From: Rhodosalinus halophilus
GTDB lineage: Bacteria; Pseudomonadota; Alphaproteobacteria; Rhodobacterales; Rhodobacteraceae
Direction: 5' to 3'
DNA length: 64,000 bases
NCBI RefSeq assembly: GCF_003298775.1
Contig: NZ_QNTQ01000002.1
Span: 1-64,000 of the forward strand
Every line of letters starts with the position of its first letter. Position 1 is the stretch's first letter. A program made the position numbers and the translations under genes. Below are positions 29,163-37,982 of the stretch, piece after piece. Below the pieces are notes generated by a model, which was not told where the DNA came from, did no database searches, and saw nothing but the letters and a program-made list of their open reading frames with translations.

Positions 29163-30290
29163 TCAGAGCGCGGCGTCCAGCGCCGGTTCCAGCCGCGCCA
29201 TCGTGGCGTCCACGTCGCGCAGTTTATCGAGGCCGAAGAGCCCGATCCGGAAGGTCATGAAGCCCTCGGGCTCGTCCACCTTGAGCGGCACGCCGGCCGC
29301 GATCTGGGTGCCCTGCGCCAGGAAGGCGCGGCCTGACTGCACCTCGGGGTCGGAGGTATAGCCCACCACCACGCCCGGCGCGCCGTAGCCGTCGGCCGCG
29401 ACCGAGGCGACCCCCTTCTCGGCCAGCTTCGCCCGGACCGCGCGGCCCAGCCGCCACTGCGCCTCGCGCGCGGCCTCGAAGCCGAAGTCGCGCGTCTCGA
29501 CCATCGCGTCGCGGAAGGCGCGCAGCGAATCGGTGGGCATGGTGGCGTGATAGGCGTGCCCGCCGTTCTCGTAGGCGCGCATGATGTTGGCCCAGGTCTT
29601 GAGGTTCAGCGCGAAGCTGTCGGACTCGGTGGCCTCCAGCCGGTCGAGCGCGATGGCCGACATCATCACGAGCCCCGCCGAGGGGGTCGAGGACCAGCCC
29701 TTCTGCGGCGCCGAGATCAGCACGTCGACGCCGGTGGCGGCCATGTCCACCCAGGCGGCGCCGGAGGCGATGCAGTCCAGCACCATGAGGGCGCCCACCT
29801 CGTGGGCGGCCTCGGCCATCGACCGGATGTAGTCGTCGGGCAGGATCAGGCCGGCCGAGGTCTCGACATGCGGCGCGAAGACCACCGCGGGGCGCTCGGC
29901 GCGGATGCGTTCGACCACCTCCTCGATGGGCGCGGGCACGAAGGGCGACTGCCCCTCGTTGCCGGTGCGGCGCGCCTTCATCACCGTGGCCTCGGCCGTG
30001 ATCCCGCCGGTCTCGAGGATCTGGCTCCAGCGGTAGGAGAACCAGCCGTTGCGCACCACCAGCACGCGGGCGTCGCGGGCGAACTGGCGCGCGACCGCCT
30101 CCATCGCATAGGTGCCGCCGCCGGGCACGATGGCCACGCCCTCGGCCTTGTAGATGTCGCGCAGCATCGACGAGAGATCGCGCATCACCTGCTGGAAGGC
30201 GGCCGACATGTGGTTGAGCGAGCGGTCGGTGAAGACCACCGAGAATTCCGAAAGGCCGCCGGGATCGACGGTGTCGTAGAGCGCGGGCAT
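29163..30290 (-). CDS. Class V PLP-dependent aminotransferase (serine-glyoxylate/alanine-glyoxylate type)
   Basis: A 375-residue fold-type I enzyme. The PLP lysine is Lys197 in ISAPQKGWSSTPS, the aspartate that holds the pyridine nitrogen is in MVLDCIASGAAW, and VPGGGTYAMEA binds the phosphate. The family includes serine-glyoxylate, alanine-glyoxylate and 2-aminoethylphosphonate-pyruvate transaminases. Which amino donor is used is not clear from sequence. It starts at 30290, with a dispersed repeat upstream separating it from the Lrp genes. Confidence 0.88.
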   Translation of the reverse strand: MPALYDTVDPGGLSEFSVVFTDRSLNHMSAAFQQVMRDLSSMLRDIYKAEGVAIVPGGGTYAMEAVARQFARDARVLVVRNGWFSYRWSQILETGGITAEATVMKARRTGNEGQSPFVPAPIEEVVERIRAERPAVVFAPHVETSAGLILPDDYIRSMAEAAHEVGALMVLDCIASGAAWVDMAATGVDVLISAPQKGWSSTPSAGLVMMSAIALDRLEATESDSFALNLKTWANIMRAYENGGHAYHATMPTDSLRAFRDAMVETRDFGFEAAREAQWRLGRAVRAKLAEKGVASVAADGYGAPGVVVGYTSDPEVQSGRAFLAQGTQIAAGVPLKVDEPEGFMTFRIGLFGLDKLRDVDATMARLEPALDAAL

Positions 30291-30366
30291 GGCGCGGTCT
30301 CCTTCGTAGGGTTTGGCGGGAGAGGTAGCGGGCGGGCGCGGATTTGCCAAGGCGGCAGGCGGACCA

Positions 30367-30445
30367 AGGGGGGCTGTCTGCCCCCCTCGGCGGCTTTCGC
30401 CGCCTCACCCCCCGAGGATATTTCGATCCAAGAAGAAGGACCGGG
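30367..30445 (+). repeat. Dispersed two-hairpin repeat, copy E
   Basis: Hairpin 1 is AGGGGGGC/GCCCCCCT (30367-30387, loop TGTCT). Hairpin 2 is GGCGGC/GCCGCC (30389-30404, loop TTTC). The tail CACCCCCCGAGGATATTT and AAGAAGAAGGACCGGG completes it. Hairpin 2 differs in sequence from copies B, C and F but is fully paired. It lies just beyond the 3' end of the Lrp gene pair. Confidence 0.8.
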
Positions 30446-30452
30446 CCCAAGG

Positions 30453-30908
30453 TCAGAGGGGGCCGGGGCGGCGTTCCTCGGAGAGCAGCACGTTGGCCTC
30501 GACCGCGCCCGCGCCGGGCAGCGTCATGATGCGGCGGCGCAGCAGGCGCTCGAAGTCGGGGATGTCGCGGGCGACCACGCGCAGGCGGTAGTCGTAGAGG
30601 CCGAGGACGTGCTCGACGGTCTGCACCTCGGGGATGGCGGCGGCGGCGCGCTCGAAATCCTCGAGGCTGGCGCGGCCCTTGGCGGCGAGCTTCACGCCCA
30701 GGAAGACGGTGACGCCGAAGCCTGCCGCCTGCGCGTCGAGGTCGAGGCGGCGGCCGCGGATCGCGCCGCTGTCTTCCAGCCGGCGCAGGCGGCGCCAGGC
30801 GGCGGGCTGCGAGAGGCCCAGCGCGCGGCCGAGATCGGCGGCGGAGCGCGTGGCGTCCTCTGCCACGAGGCGCAGGAGCGCGCGGTCGGTGGCATCCGGC
30901 GCGCTCAC
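30453..30908 (-). CDS. Lrp/AsnC-family regulator, second of a tandem pair
   Basis: A 151-residue protein with an N-terminal helix-turn-helix (ADLGRALGLSQPAAWRRLRR) and a C-terminal RAM/AsnC ligand-binding domain (VQTVEHVLGLYDYRLRVVARDI). Its start overlaps the stop of the first Lrp gene by 4 bases. The two proteins are both 151 residues but clearly diverged, so they may form a hetero-oligomer. The divergent ilvC gene makes branched-chain amino acid control the likely theme. Confidence 0.88.
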   Translation of the reverse strand: MSAPDATDRALLRLVAEDATRSAADLGRALGLSQPAAWRRLRRLEDSGAIRGRRLDLDAQAAGFGVTVFLGVKLAAKGRASLEDFERAAAAIPEVQTVEHVLGLYDYRLRVVARDIPDFERLLRRRIMTLPGAGAVEANVLLSEERRPGPL

Positions 30909-31360
30909 AGCGGCAGCGCCTCGGCGTCCTTGATGCGGGCCACATGCATCAGCGCCTCAATGTCGGCGATATGCGGCAGGGTCAGGATGCGCTCGCGGTA
31001 GATGCGCTGGTAGTGGCCCATGTCGCGCGCGATCACGGCGAGGCGGGCGTCCACCGATCCGAGGAAGGTCTGGATCTCGAGCACCTCGGGCACCGCGCGG
31101 GCGGCTGCGATGAATTCGTCGAAGGCGTTGGGTTGCGTCTTGTCCAGCGTGAAGCGCAGCGAGACCTCGACCGACCAGCCCAGCGCGCGCCAGTCGATCA
31201 CCGCGCGCGTGCCGCGCAGCACGCCGGCCGCGCGCAGCCGCGCGAGGCGGCGCGAGGCGACCGAGGGGGCGGTCGCCGCCCGCTCGGCCAGCGCGGCGAG
31301 GCTCTGGCCCGGGTCGGCCTGGAGCTGGCGCAGGAGGCGGCGGTCGAGGTCGTCGAGCAT
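30905..31360 (-). CDS. Lrp/AsnC-family regulator, first of a tandem pair
   Basis: A 151-residue Lrp-type protein with the start MLDDLDRRLLRQLQADPGQS, the helix-turn-helix AATAPSVASRRLARLRAAGVL and an AsnC/RAM effector half (VPEVLEIQTFLGSVDARLAV). It is the promoter-proximal gene of an overlapping pair and is divergent from ilvC across a 133-bp spacer with a clear dyad. Autoregulation and ilvC control are inferred from position. The ligand is not known. Confidence 0.9.
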   Translation of the reverse strand: MLDDLDRRLLRQLQADPGQSLAALAERAATAPSVASRRLARLRAAGVLRGTRAVIDWRALGWSVEVSLRFTLDKTQPNAFDEFIAAARAVPEVLEIQTFLGSVDARLAVIARDMGHYQRIYRERILTLPHIADIEALMHVARIKDAEALPL

Positions 31361-31382
31361 GGATTCTTCTGATCTGCCGTAA

Positions 31383-32516
<1,134 letters not shown>

Positions 32517-32530
32517 GCGGCGCGCACGAC

Positions 32531-32556
32531 ACGGCCCGGGCGCAGGCCCGGGCCGT
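32531..32556. terminator. Strong hairpin after ilvC
   Basis: An 11-bp perfect stem (32531-32541 with 32546-32556, ACGGCCCGGGC and its complement) is closed by GCAG. It lies between the convergent ends of ilvC and the 53-residue gene. There is no T-run, so Rho-assisted or bidirectional termination is possible. Confidence 0.65.
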
Positions 32557-32583
32557 CAATCGGTCGGGGACGCCTTGCGCGCG

Positions 32584-32745
32584 TCACTCGTCCTTGCGGT
32601 GGGGATCGCCGTCCTTGGCCAGCGCGCTGGCCGGGATCTGCGGATCCTTCTTCCGCTTTTCGGTCACGCGCTTCGAATTGATCGCGATGATCGCCACGAT
32701 GCCGAGCGTCACGATCGCGAGCGTGGGAATCACATAGGCTTCCAT
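32584..32745 (-). CDS. 53-residue single-pass membrane protein
   Basis: A short gene with a perfect ribosome site (AAGGAGGTGA) 6 bases before ATG. The protein starts MEAYVIPTLAIVTLGIVAII, one transmembrane helix (about residues 4-22), followed by a basic stretch (SKRVTEKRKKDPQ) and a charged tail ending HRKDE. No family is recognised. Codon use is normal for this genome. It probably sits in the inner membrane with the tail in the cytoplasm. It is convergent with ilvC. Confidence 0.75.
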   Translation of the reverse strand: MEAYVIPTLAIVTLGIVAIIAINSKRVTEKRKKDPQIPASALAKDGDPHRKDE

Positions 32746-33004
32746 GTCGGTCACCTCCTTGAGGTCTCGGTGTCCGGGATCGGGACGGGGCGGCTGTTCT
32801 TGAAGTCCGCCCCCGGCCGGGCGCCGGTTGCCGCCCCGAGGTCATCCCCACAACACCTGCCGCCGCGCCGCGTTCCGCGACAGGCTGTCGCGCCCCGGGA
32901 AGGGATCACAGCCGACATGTGTCGCCGCCGAGGCGCCGCGATCGCGTTGCGCTACCCGCGATGTCGTGCGCAAATGCGGGCAACCATCAGGAAAACGGTA
33001 GGCC

Positions 33005-33724
33005 ATGACCGAGACCACTGCCCCGACCGCTGCCAAGATCGTCTGTCCCATCTGCGAGGGGGAGGATTTCCGTGAACATACAAGGCGCAAGCATCCCCGC
33101 TGCACGCGATGTGGCAGCCTGCCGCGGACGCGATCAGCCTGGCTGTTGCTGAACGCCTGCCTCGAGCTCGGACCGCACAGCCGGATAGCGCACTTCGCCC
33201 CCGAACCCGGTATCGCCGCGCGGCTTCACGCGGCGTGCGCGACGGGCTACGAGAGGTATGATCTCACACCGGGGCGCTACCATGTCGAGGGATTGCCGCC
33301 TGCCGGGCGGTTCGACCTCTGTCGTGACGTGGATACCTTGCCCCGGCAGCAATACGACGCCGTCATACACAATCACGTTCTCGAACACTTGCCCTGCAAC
33401 TACACGATCGTGCTGCAGCAGCTGCACGCCCGCCTGAAGCCCGGCGGCATCCACATCTTCTCGGTACCGATGACGAGCGGCTACTCGCGCGAAGACCTCG
33501 ATCCCCGGCTCACGCGAGAGGAACGGCGTGAAAGGTACCTTCAGGAAGACCACATCCGGAAGTTCGGGCGCGAAGACATGGAGGCGACGATCGGAATGGT
33601 TTTCGGATTGACCAGAGACTATTCTCTGACCGACTTCGTGCCGCCCAAGGAACTGCTGCGCGCCGCGATCCCCGAAGAAACCTGGGCGCCAAGCGGCAGC
33701 ACGGTGTTCGCGGTGCGCGCCTGA
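33005..33724 (+). CDS. SAM-dependent methyltransferase with N-terminal zinc ribbon
   Basis: A 239-residue class I methyltransferase. The N-terminal CPIC (14-17) and CTRCGS (33-38) can bind zinc. The Rossmann core has RIAHFAPEPGIAARL at the SAM site and FDLCRDVDTL and YDAVIHNHVLEHLPCNY, the last being typical of methyltransferase family 11. The base composition is noticeably less GC-rich at third positions than its neighbours, a hint of later acquisition. The substrate is unknown. Similar proteins sit in surface-sugar clusters, but none is adjacent here. Confidence 0.78.
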   Translation: MTETTAPTAAKIVCPICEGEDFREHTRRKHPRCTRCGSLPRTRSAWLLLNACLELGPHSRIAHFAPEPGIAARLHAACATGYERYDLTPGRYHVEGLPPAGRFDLCRDVDTLPRQQYDAVIHNHVLEHLPCNYTIVLQQLHARLKPGGIHIFSVPMTSGYSREDLDPRLTREERRERYLQEDHIRKFGREDMEATIGMVFGLTRDYSLTDFVPPKELLRAAIPEETWAPSGSTVFAVRA

Positions 33725-33740
33725 TCGCCTTCGATCAGGC
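33719..33740. terminator. Shared hairpin containing both convergent stop codons
   Basis: GCCTGATCG (33719-33727) pairs perfectly with CGATCAGGC (33732-33740) around CCTT. The methyltransferase stop (33722-33724) lies in one arm and the glmM stop (33735-33737) in the other, so the two genes converge inside one symmetrical hairpin. Confidence 0.6.
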
Positions 33741-35081
33741 GGCGTTCTCCACCGCGCCCACGACCTCGGCCACGACCTCGGCCATGAGCGCCTCGTCCTC
33801 GGCCTCGGCCATGACGCGGATCAGCGGCTCGGTCCCCGACTTGCGGATCACCAGACGGCCACGGCCGTCGAGGCGCGTCTTCGCGGCGCGGATCGCGGCC
33901 TGGACCGACTGCGTCTCGAGCGGCGCCTGTCCGGTCGCGTAGCGCACGTTGCGCAGCAGTTGCGGCACCCGCTCGAACTGCCGCGCGAGGCGGCTGGCGG
34001 GCTGGCCGGTGCGCACCATCTCGGCGAGGAACTGCAGCCCCGCCATCAGGCCGTCGCCCGTGGTGGCGTAGTCGGTCATCACGATGTGGCCGGACTGCTC
34101 CCCGCCCAGGTTCCAGCCGCCGGCGCGCATCGCCTCGACAACATAGCGGTCGCCCACGCGCGTGCGCTCCAGCCGGACGCCGTGGCCGGAGAGGAAGCGT
34201 TCCAGCCCGAGGTTCGACATCACCGTCGCGACCAGCGTGCGGCCCTGCAGCCGCCCTTCCTCCGCCCAGCGCGCGGCCATCAGCGCCATCAGCTGGTCGC
34301 CGTCGGCCACGGTGCCGGTCTCGTCGATCAGGATGATCCGGTCGGCATCGCCGTCGAGGCAGATCCCGACATCGGCGCCATGCGCGACGACCGCCTCGGC
34401 GGCGGCCTGCGGGCGGGTCGAGCCGCAGCCGTCGTTGATGTTGAAGCCGTCGGGCGCGACGCCCATGGGCACGACCTCGGCACCGAGCTCCCAGAGAACT
34501 TCGGGCGCCGCGCGATAGGCCGCGCCGTGCGCGCAGTCGACGACCACCTTGATCCCGTCGAGCCGCATCCCGGTGGGGAAGGTGGACTTCACCCGCTCGA
34601 CATAGCGGAAGCGGCCGTCGTCGATGCGCTGCGCGCGGCCGATCTCGCGCGCGGGCGCGGGATCGACGCCCGAGGCCAGAAGCGCCTCGATCTCCGCCTC
34701 CGCCGCATCGGAGAGCTTGAAACCGTCGGGCCCGAAGAACTTGATGCCGTTGTCCTCGGCCGGGTTGTGAGAGGCCGAGATCATGATGCCCAGATCGGCG
34801 CGCATCGAGGGCGTGAGCAGACCCACCGCCGGTGTGGGCACCGGCCCCAGCAGCAGCACGTTCATGCCCGTCGAAGTGAGCCCCGCGGTCAGCGCGTTCT
34901 CGAACATGTAGCCCGAGAGCCGCGTGTCCTTGCCGATCACCACGCGGTGCACGCTGCTGCCGCCGTCGCGGCGGAAGTAGCGGCCCGCCGCCTGCCCCAG
35001 CCGCAGCGCCATGTCCGCGGTCATCGGCGCGGTGTTGGCGCGCCCGCGGATCCCGTCTGTACCGAAGAAATTGCGCGTCAT
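33735..35081 (-). CDS. glmM: Phosphoglucosamine mutase
   Basis: A 448-residue alpha-D-phosphohexomutase that makes glucosamine-1-phosphate for UDP-GlcNAc, peptidoglycan and LPS. The family start [12 protein letters not shown], the phospho-serine loop [15 protein letters not shown] (Ser104 is the catalytic Ser), the metal loop DGDADR, the sugar loop GGEQSGHI and the C-terminal [12 protein letters not shown] are all intact. The length is standard. Its start overlaps the folP stop (35078-35081), so the two are co-translated, a pairing known from many bacteria. Confidence 0.97.
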   Translation of the reverse strand: MTRNFFGTDGIRGRANTAPMTADMALRLGQAAGRYFRRDGGSSVHRVVIGKDTRLSGYMFENALTAGLTSTGMNVLLLGPVPTPAVGLLTPSMRADLGIMISASHNPAEDNGIKFFGPDGFKLSDAAEAEIEALLASGVDPAPAREIGRAQRIDDGRFRYVERVKSTFPTGMRLDGIKVVVDCAHGAAYRAAPEVLWELGAEVVPMGVAPDGFNINDGCGSTRPQAAAEAVVAHGADVGICLDGDADRIILIDETGTVADGDQLMALMAARWAEEGRLQGRTLVATVMSNLGLERFLSGHGVRLERTRVGDRYVVEAMRAGGWNLGGEQSGHIVMTDYATTGDGLMAGLQFLAEMVRTGQPASRLARQFERVPQLLRNVRYATGQAPLETQSVQAAIRAAKTRLDGRGRLVIRKSGTEPLIRVMAEAEDEALMAEVVAEVVGAVENAA

Positions 35082-36088
35082 GCCGCCTCCCCTGTCTCGA
35101 CCGCCCGCCACAGGGCGAGCGCCTGCGCCGTCTCGGCCACGTCGTGCACGCGCAGCAGCTGCGCCCCCTCGGCGGCCGCCCGCAGCGCCACCGCGACGGA
35201 GCCGGGCGCGCGCGCCGCGCCGCCCGGCGCGCCGGATATCCGGCCGATGAAGCCCTTGCGCGAGGCCCCCAGCATCACCGGCACGCCGAGACCGTGAAAG
35301 AGCGCGAGCCCCCGGATCAGCGCGAGATTATGCGCCACCGTCTTGCCGAAGCCGATGCCGGGATCGACCACGATCCGCGCGCGCGGGATCCCCGCGGCCT
35401 CGGCCCGTGCGACATGGTCTGCCAGCGCGTCGAAGACGTCGAGCAGAACGTCGTCGTAGCGCGGGTCGTCCTGCATGGTTTCGGGCTCGCCCTGCGCATG
35501 CATCAGGATCACGGGCAGGCCCGCCTCGGCGCAGAAGCCGGCCAGGGCGGGATCGTAGCCGAGCGCGGAGACATCGTTGACGACGCTCGCGCCGGCCGCG
35601 ACCGCGGCGCGCGCCACGGCAGCCTTGCGCGTGTCGATCGAGATCGGGGCGGCAACGCGCGCCGAGAGCGAAGCGATCACGCCCTCGATGCGCGCGATCT
35701 CTTCCCCGGCCGGCACCGCCGTCGATCCCGGCCGGGTGGACTCGCCCCCCACATCGAGGAACGCCGCCCCCGCCGCCGCCATCTCCGCGCCGGACTCCAC
35801 CGCCGTCTCCGGCGCGAAATGCACGCCGCCGTCCGAGAAGCTGTCGGGCGTGACATTGAGGATGCCCATGATCCGCGGGCGGTCGAGCGTCACGCCGGCG
35901 AGCGGGGGACGCGGCGCGGCCAGCCGCGCGCGCCAGTCCTCGGGCACCTCGGCCACGGGCACGAGGCGCGGCGGCTCTCCACGCGCGAGCCGTTCGGCCT
36001 CGGCGAACCACGCCGGCCCGCCGGCGAGCGGCAGGGCCTCGGCAGGGCGCGGCGCGCCCCAGCGCACGATGGGCCGGTAATACGTCAT
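35078..36088 (-). CDS. folP: Dihydropteroate synthase
   Basis: A 336-residue TIM-barrel enzyme joining p-aminobenzoate to the pterin in folate synthesis; the sulfonamide target. The signature [16 protein letters not shown] begins near residue 73, and [10 protein letters not shown] and SRKGFIG follow in order. About 70 residues precede the barrel, more than in the E. coli enzyme; this extension (from [11 protein letters not shown]) contains no motif I recognise. It overlaps glmM by 4 bases and follows folB after 43 bases. Confidence 0.96.
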   Translation of the reverse strand: MTYYRPIVRWGAPRPAEALPLAGGPAWFAEAERLARGEPPRLVPVAEVPEDWRARLAAPRPPLAGVTLDRPRIMGILNVTPDSFSDGGVHFAPETAVESGAEMAAAGAAFLDVGGESTRPGSTAVPAGEEIARIEGVIASLSARVAAPISIDTRKAAVARAAVAAGASVVNDVSALGYDPALAGFCAEAGLPVILMHAQGEPETMQDDPRYDDVLLDVFDALADHVARAEAAGIPRARIVVDPGIGFGKTVAHNLALIRGLALFHGLGVPVMLGASRKGFIGRISGAPGGAARAPGSVAVALRAAAEGAQLLRVHDVAETAQALALWRAVETGEAA

Positions 36089-36131
36089 GCTGGCCGCTGA
36101 ATGGGCGAAACCGCGCGGCTTGGCAAGAAGC

Positions 36132-37058
36132 TCAGAGCGCGTCGGCGGAAGGGTCGGCCGCGCGCACCGGCAGGCCTGCGCCCTCCGGCGGAGTCTCGCC
36201 TACCAGCACGAGTTCGGCCGCCTGCATCTGTCGCCCGAGCCAGGCCGCGAGCGCCACGGCGTCGCGCGGCTGCGTCTCGGGGCCCTCCACCGCGTCGAGC
36301 ACGATCTTCGACGGCGCCCAGACGCTGATCTGGCCGTGCTTCATCGCCCAGTCGAGTTCGGTGCGGCTCTCGACCACCACGCAGCGTGCGTCGCGCCCTG
36401 CGAGGACCCAGGCGTTCTGCTCGAGCGCGAGAAGGTCGATGCGCCGTTGCGCGAGCGCCGCGCGCGCGCGCGGCGCGGGCAGATCCGGCGCGCCGACGCA
36501 GAGGATGGCGGGCCGCCCCGCCCGCTCCAGCCCGTCCAGCCAGTGCGGCAGCCGTTCCGAGGCCACCGCTTCGTTGGAGAGATAGACGATCACCGGATGC
36601 GGGCGGTCCTCGTCGCGGACCAGATGCAGGTCGCGCGGCAGGTCGCGGCGGCTGCGCACGATCTCGACGCCCAGCGCGCCGGGGCCGCGGTCGAGCTTCT
36701 CGATGCGGACGAAGGCTCGCATCGCCATGGGCTCGAGGAGAATGCGCTCGGCGATGCGCTCGGCCAGCGTCTCGAGCAGGTTGACGCGCTCGGCGGCGAG
36801 TTCCTGCGCGATCGCCTCGGTCAGGCGGTCATAGCTCAGGATCCGGTCCACGTCGTCGTCGAGCGGCTGCGAGACCGGCCGCACCTCCACCACGACGTCG
36901 AAGCGCACGCGCTGCGTGGTCCCGCGCTCGGCCTGGAAGGCGCCGATCTCCACCTCGACGATGTGATCGCGCAGCGAGATGCGGTCGCGCGGGCGATCAT
37001 CGGCGGTGGCAACGGCCCGTTCGACCGGGTGCGAGAAGGCGAGGCGGATGTCGGACAT
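36132..37058 (-). CDS. folB: Dihydroneopterin aldolase with a large C-terminal domain
   Basis: A 308-residue protein. Residues 1-125 match dihydroneopterin aldolase, which cleaves the pterin side chain in folate synthesis: RISLRDHIVEVEIGAFQAER, then YDRLTEAIAQEL and LLETLAERIAERIL. A normal FolB is about 120 residues long, so some 180 extra residues follow. They contain PVIVYLSNEAV, ILCVGAPD, CVVVESRTELDWAMKHGQIS and MQAAELVLVG, which alternate strands and helices like an alpha/beta (possibly amino-acid-kinase-like) domain. The role of the extension is unknown. It lies upstream of folP in the same operon. Confidence 0.88.
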   Translation of the reverse strand: MSDIRLAFSHPVERAVATADDRPRDRISLRDHIVEVEIGAFQAERGTTQRVRFDVVVEVRPVSQPLDDDVDRILSYDRLTEAIAQELAAERVNLLETLAERIAERILLEPMAMRAFVRIEKLDRGPGALGVEIVRSRRDLPRDLHLVRDEDRPHPVIVYLSNEAVASERLPHWLDGLERAGRPAILCVGAPDLPAPRARAALAQRRIDLLALEQNAWVLAGRDARCVVVESRTELDWAMKHGQISVWAPSKIVLDAVEGPETQPRDAVALAAWLGRQMQAAELVLVGETPPEGAGLPVRAADPSADAL

Positions 37059-37161
37059 GAGGGGCTCCGGGCCGATTCGCCGGCGACAGTAGCCCGCCGC
37101 CGCGGCGCCTGACAGGGCGCCTTGCGGCACCCCGGCCCCGGTTTGCGGCATGACGCCCGGA

Positions 37162-37803
37162 TCAGTTCGAAGAGAGCTGGATGGGCTTGCGGTAGAAGTG
37201 ATGCACGCCGATGGTCGCGGTGCGCGGGTAGACGCGCGCCCAGCGCGGGCTGACGTGCTTCGTGTGGTAATGCGTGGCGCCCTTGGTCAGCGCCCGCGGC
37301 GCGCCGTTCAGCATCGCCCGCGCCACCTTGCCCACCTGCGTCCAGGCGCGCGGCTCGTGGATCGTCTCGGCCACGCCGTCGCAGGTGTAGGTGAACTGGC
37401 ATTGATACCGCTTGCCCGTGCCCTGGTTGATCACGCCGCAGACGGTATCGGGGAAGATCGCGCTCTCGACCCGGTTCAGGATGACCTCGGCGACCGCGAA
37501 CTGGCCGCGCACGCTCTCGCCGCGGGCCTCGAAATAGAGCGCCTCGGCGAGGCATTCCCATTCGGAGCCGCCCTCCACGACCGGCTGCGAGGCAAGCCAG
37601 CTCCGGTCGTAACTCACGGAGGTCGCGCCGCGCGCCTCCGACGGCGCTTCGACGAGACGTTGCAGGCGGTCGCGCGACACGGAGTCGAGCGCGGCGCGCT
37701 CGGTGCGCAGGATATGACCGGCCGGATCGGCGGACAGCTCGGCCGCAGCCGGTGCCGCAGCCAGACCGAGCGCCGCGGCGGCCGCGGCGAGCAGAATTCG
37801 CAT
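37162..37803 (-). CDS. SleB-type cell wall hydrolase, secreted
   Basis: A 213-residue protein with a signal peptide (MRILLAAAAAALGLAAAPAAA) and a Hydrolase_2/SleB catalytic domain from about residue 80, seen in CLAEALYFEARGESVRGQFAVAE, with VILNRV and the later TKGATHYHT and YRKP segments. SleB is named for Bacillus spore cortex lysis, but the domain in proteobacteria is a general lytic transglycosylase-like peptidoglycan enzyme in the periplasm. The Glu in YFEARGE is the expected catalytic acid. It stands alone between folB and the PPDK-like gene. Confidence 0.88.
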   Translation of the reverse strand: MRILLAAAAAALGLAAAPAAAELSADPAGHILRTERAALDSVSRDRLQRLVEAPSEARGATSVSYDRSWLASQPVVEGGSEWECLAEALYFEARGESVRGQFAVAEVILNRVESAIFPDTVCGVINQGTGKRYQCQFTYTCDGVAETIHEPRAWTQVGKVARAMLNGAPRALTKGATHYHTKHVSPRWARVYPRTATIGVHHFYRKPIQLSSN

Positions 37804-37982
37804 GATGTCACCCGTCCCTTGAGACGGCCCCCAGGCCGACAACGGGGGAGGGGTAGCCCAAGACGCGCCGGATTGTCCAGAAACCCGGTCGAGACGAGCG
37901 AAATACCGCTTGACAATCCGCGGCGATGGGCCGCAGCCGCCCCGCGACAACCGCTACATCTGGCCCGATTGATTCGGGGGCG

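Noticed and set aside
30453-31360. A single frameshifted regulator instead of two Lrp genes
   Set aside because: Each frame holds a full helix-turn-helix and a full RAM domain with its own start and stop.
37162-37803. Evidence for spore formation from a SleB-type gene
   Set aside because: SleB-domain hydrolases are widespread in non-sporulating proteobacteria, and no other sporulation gene is present.
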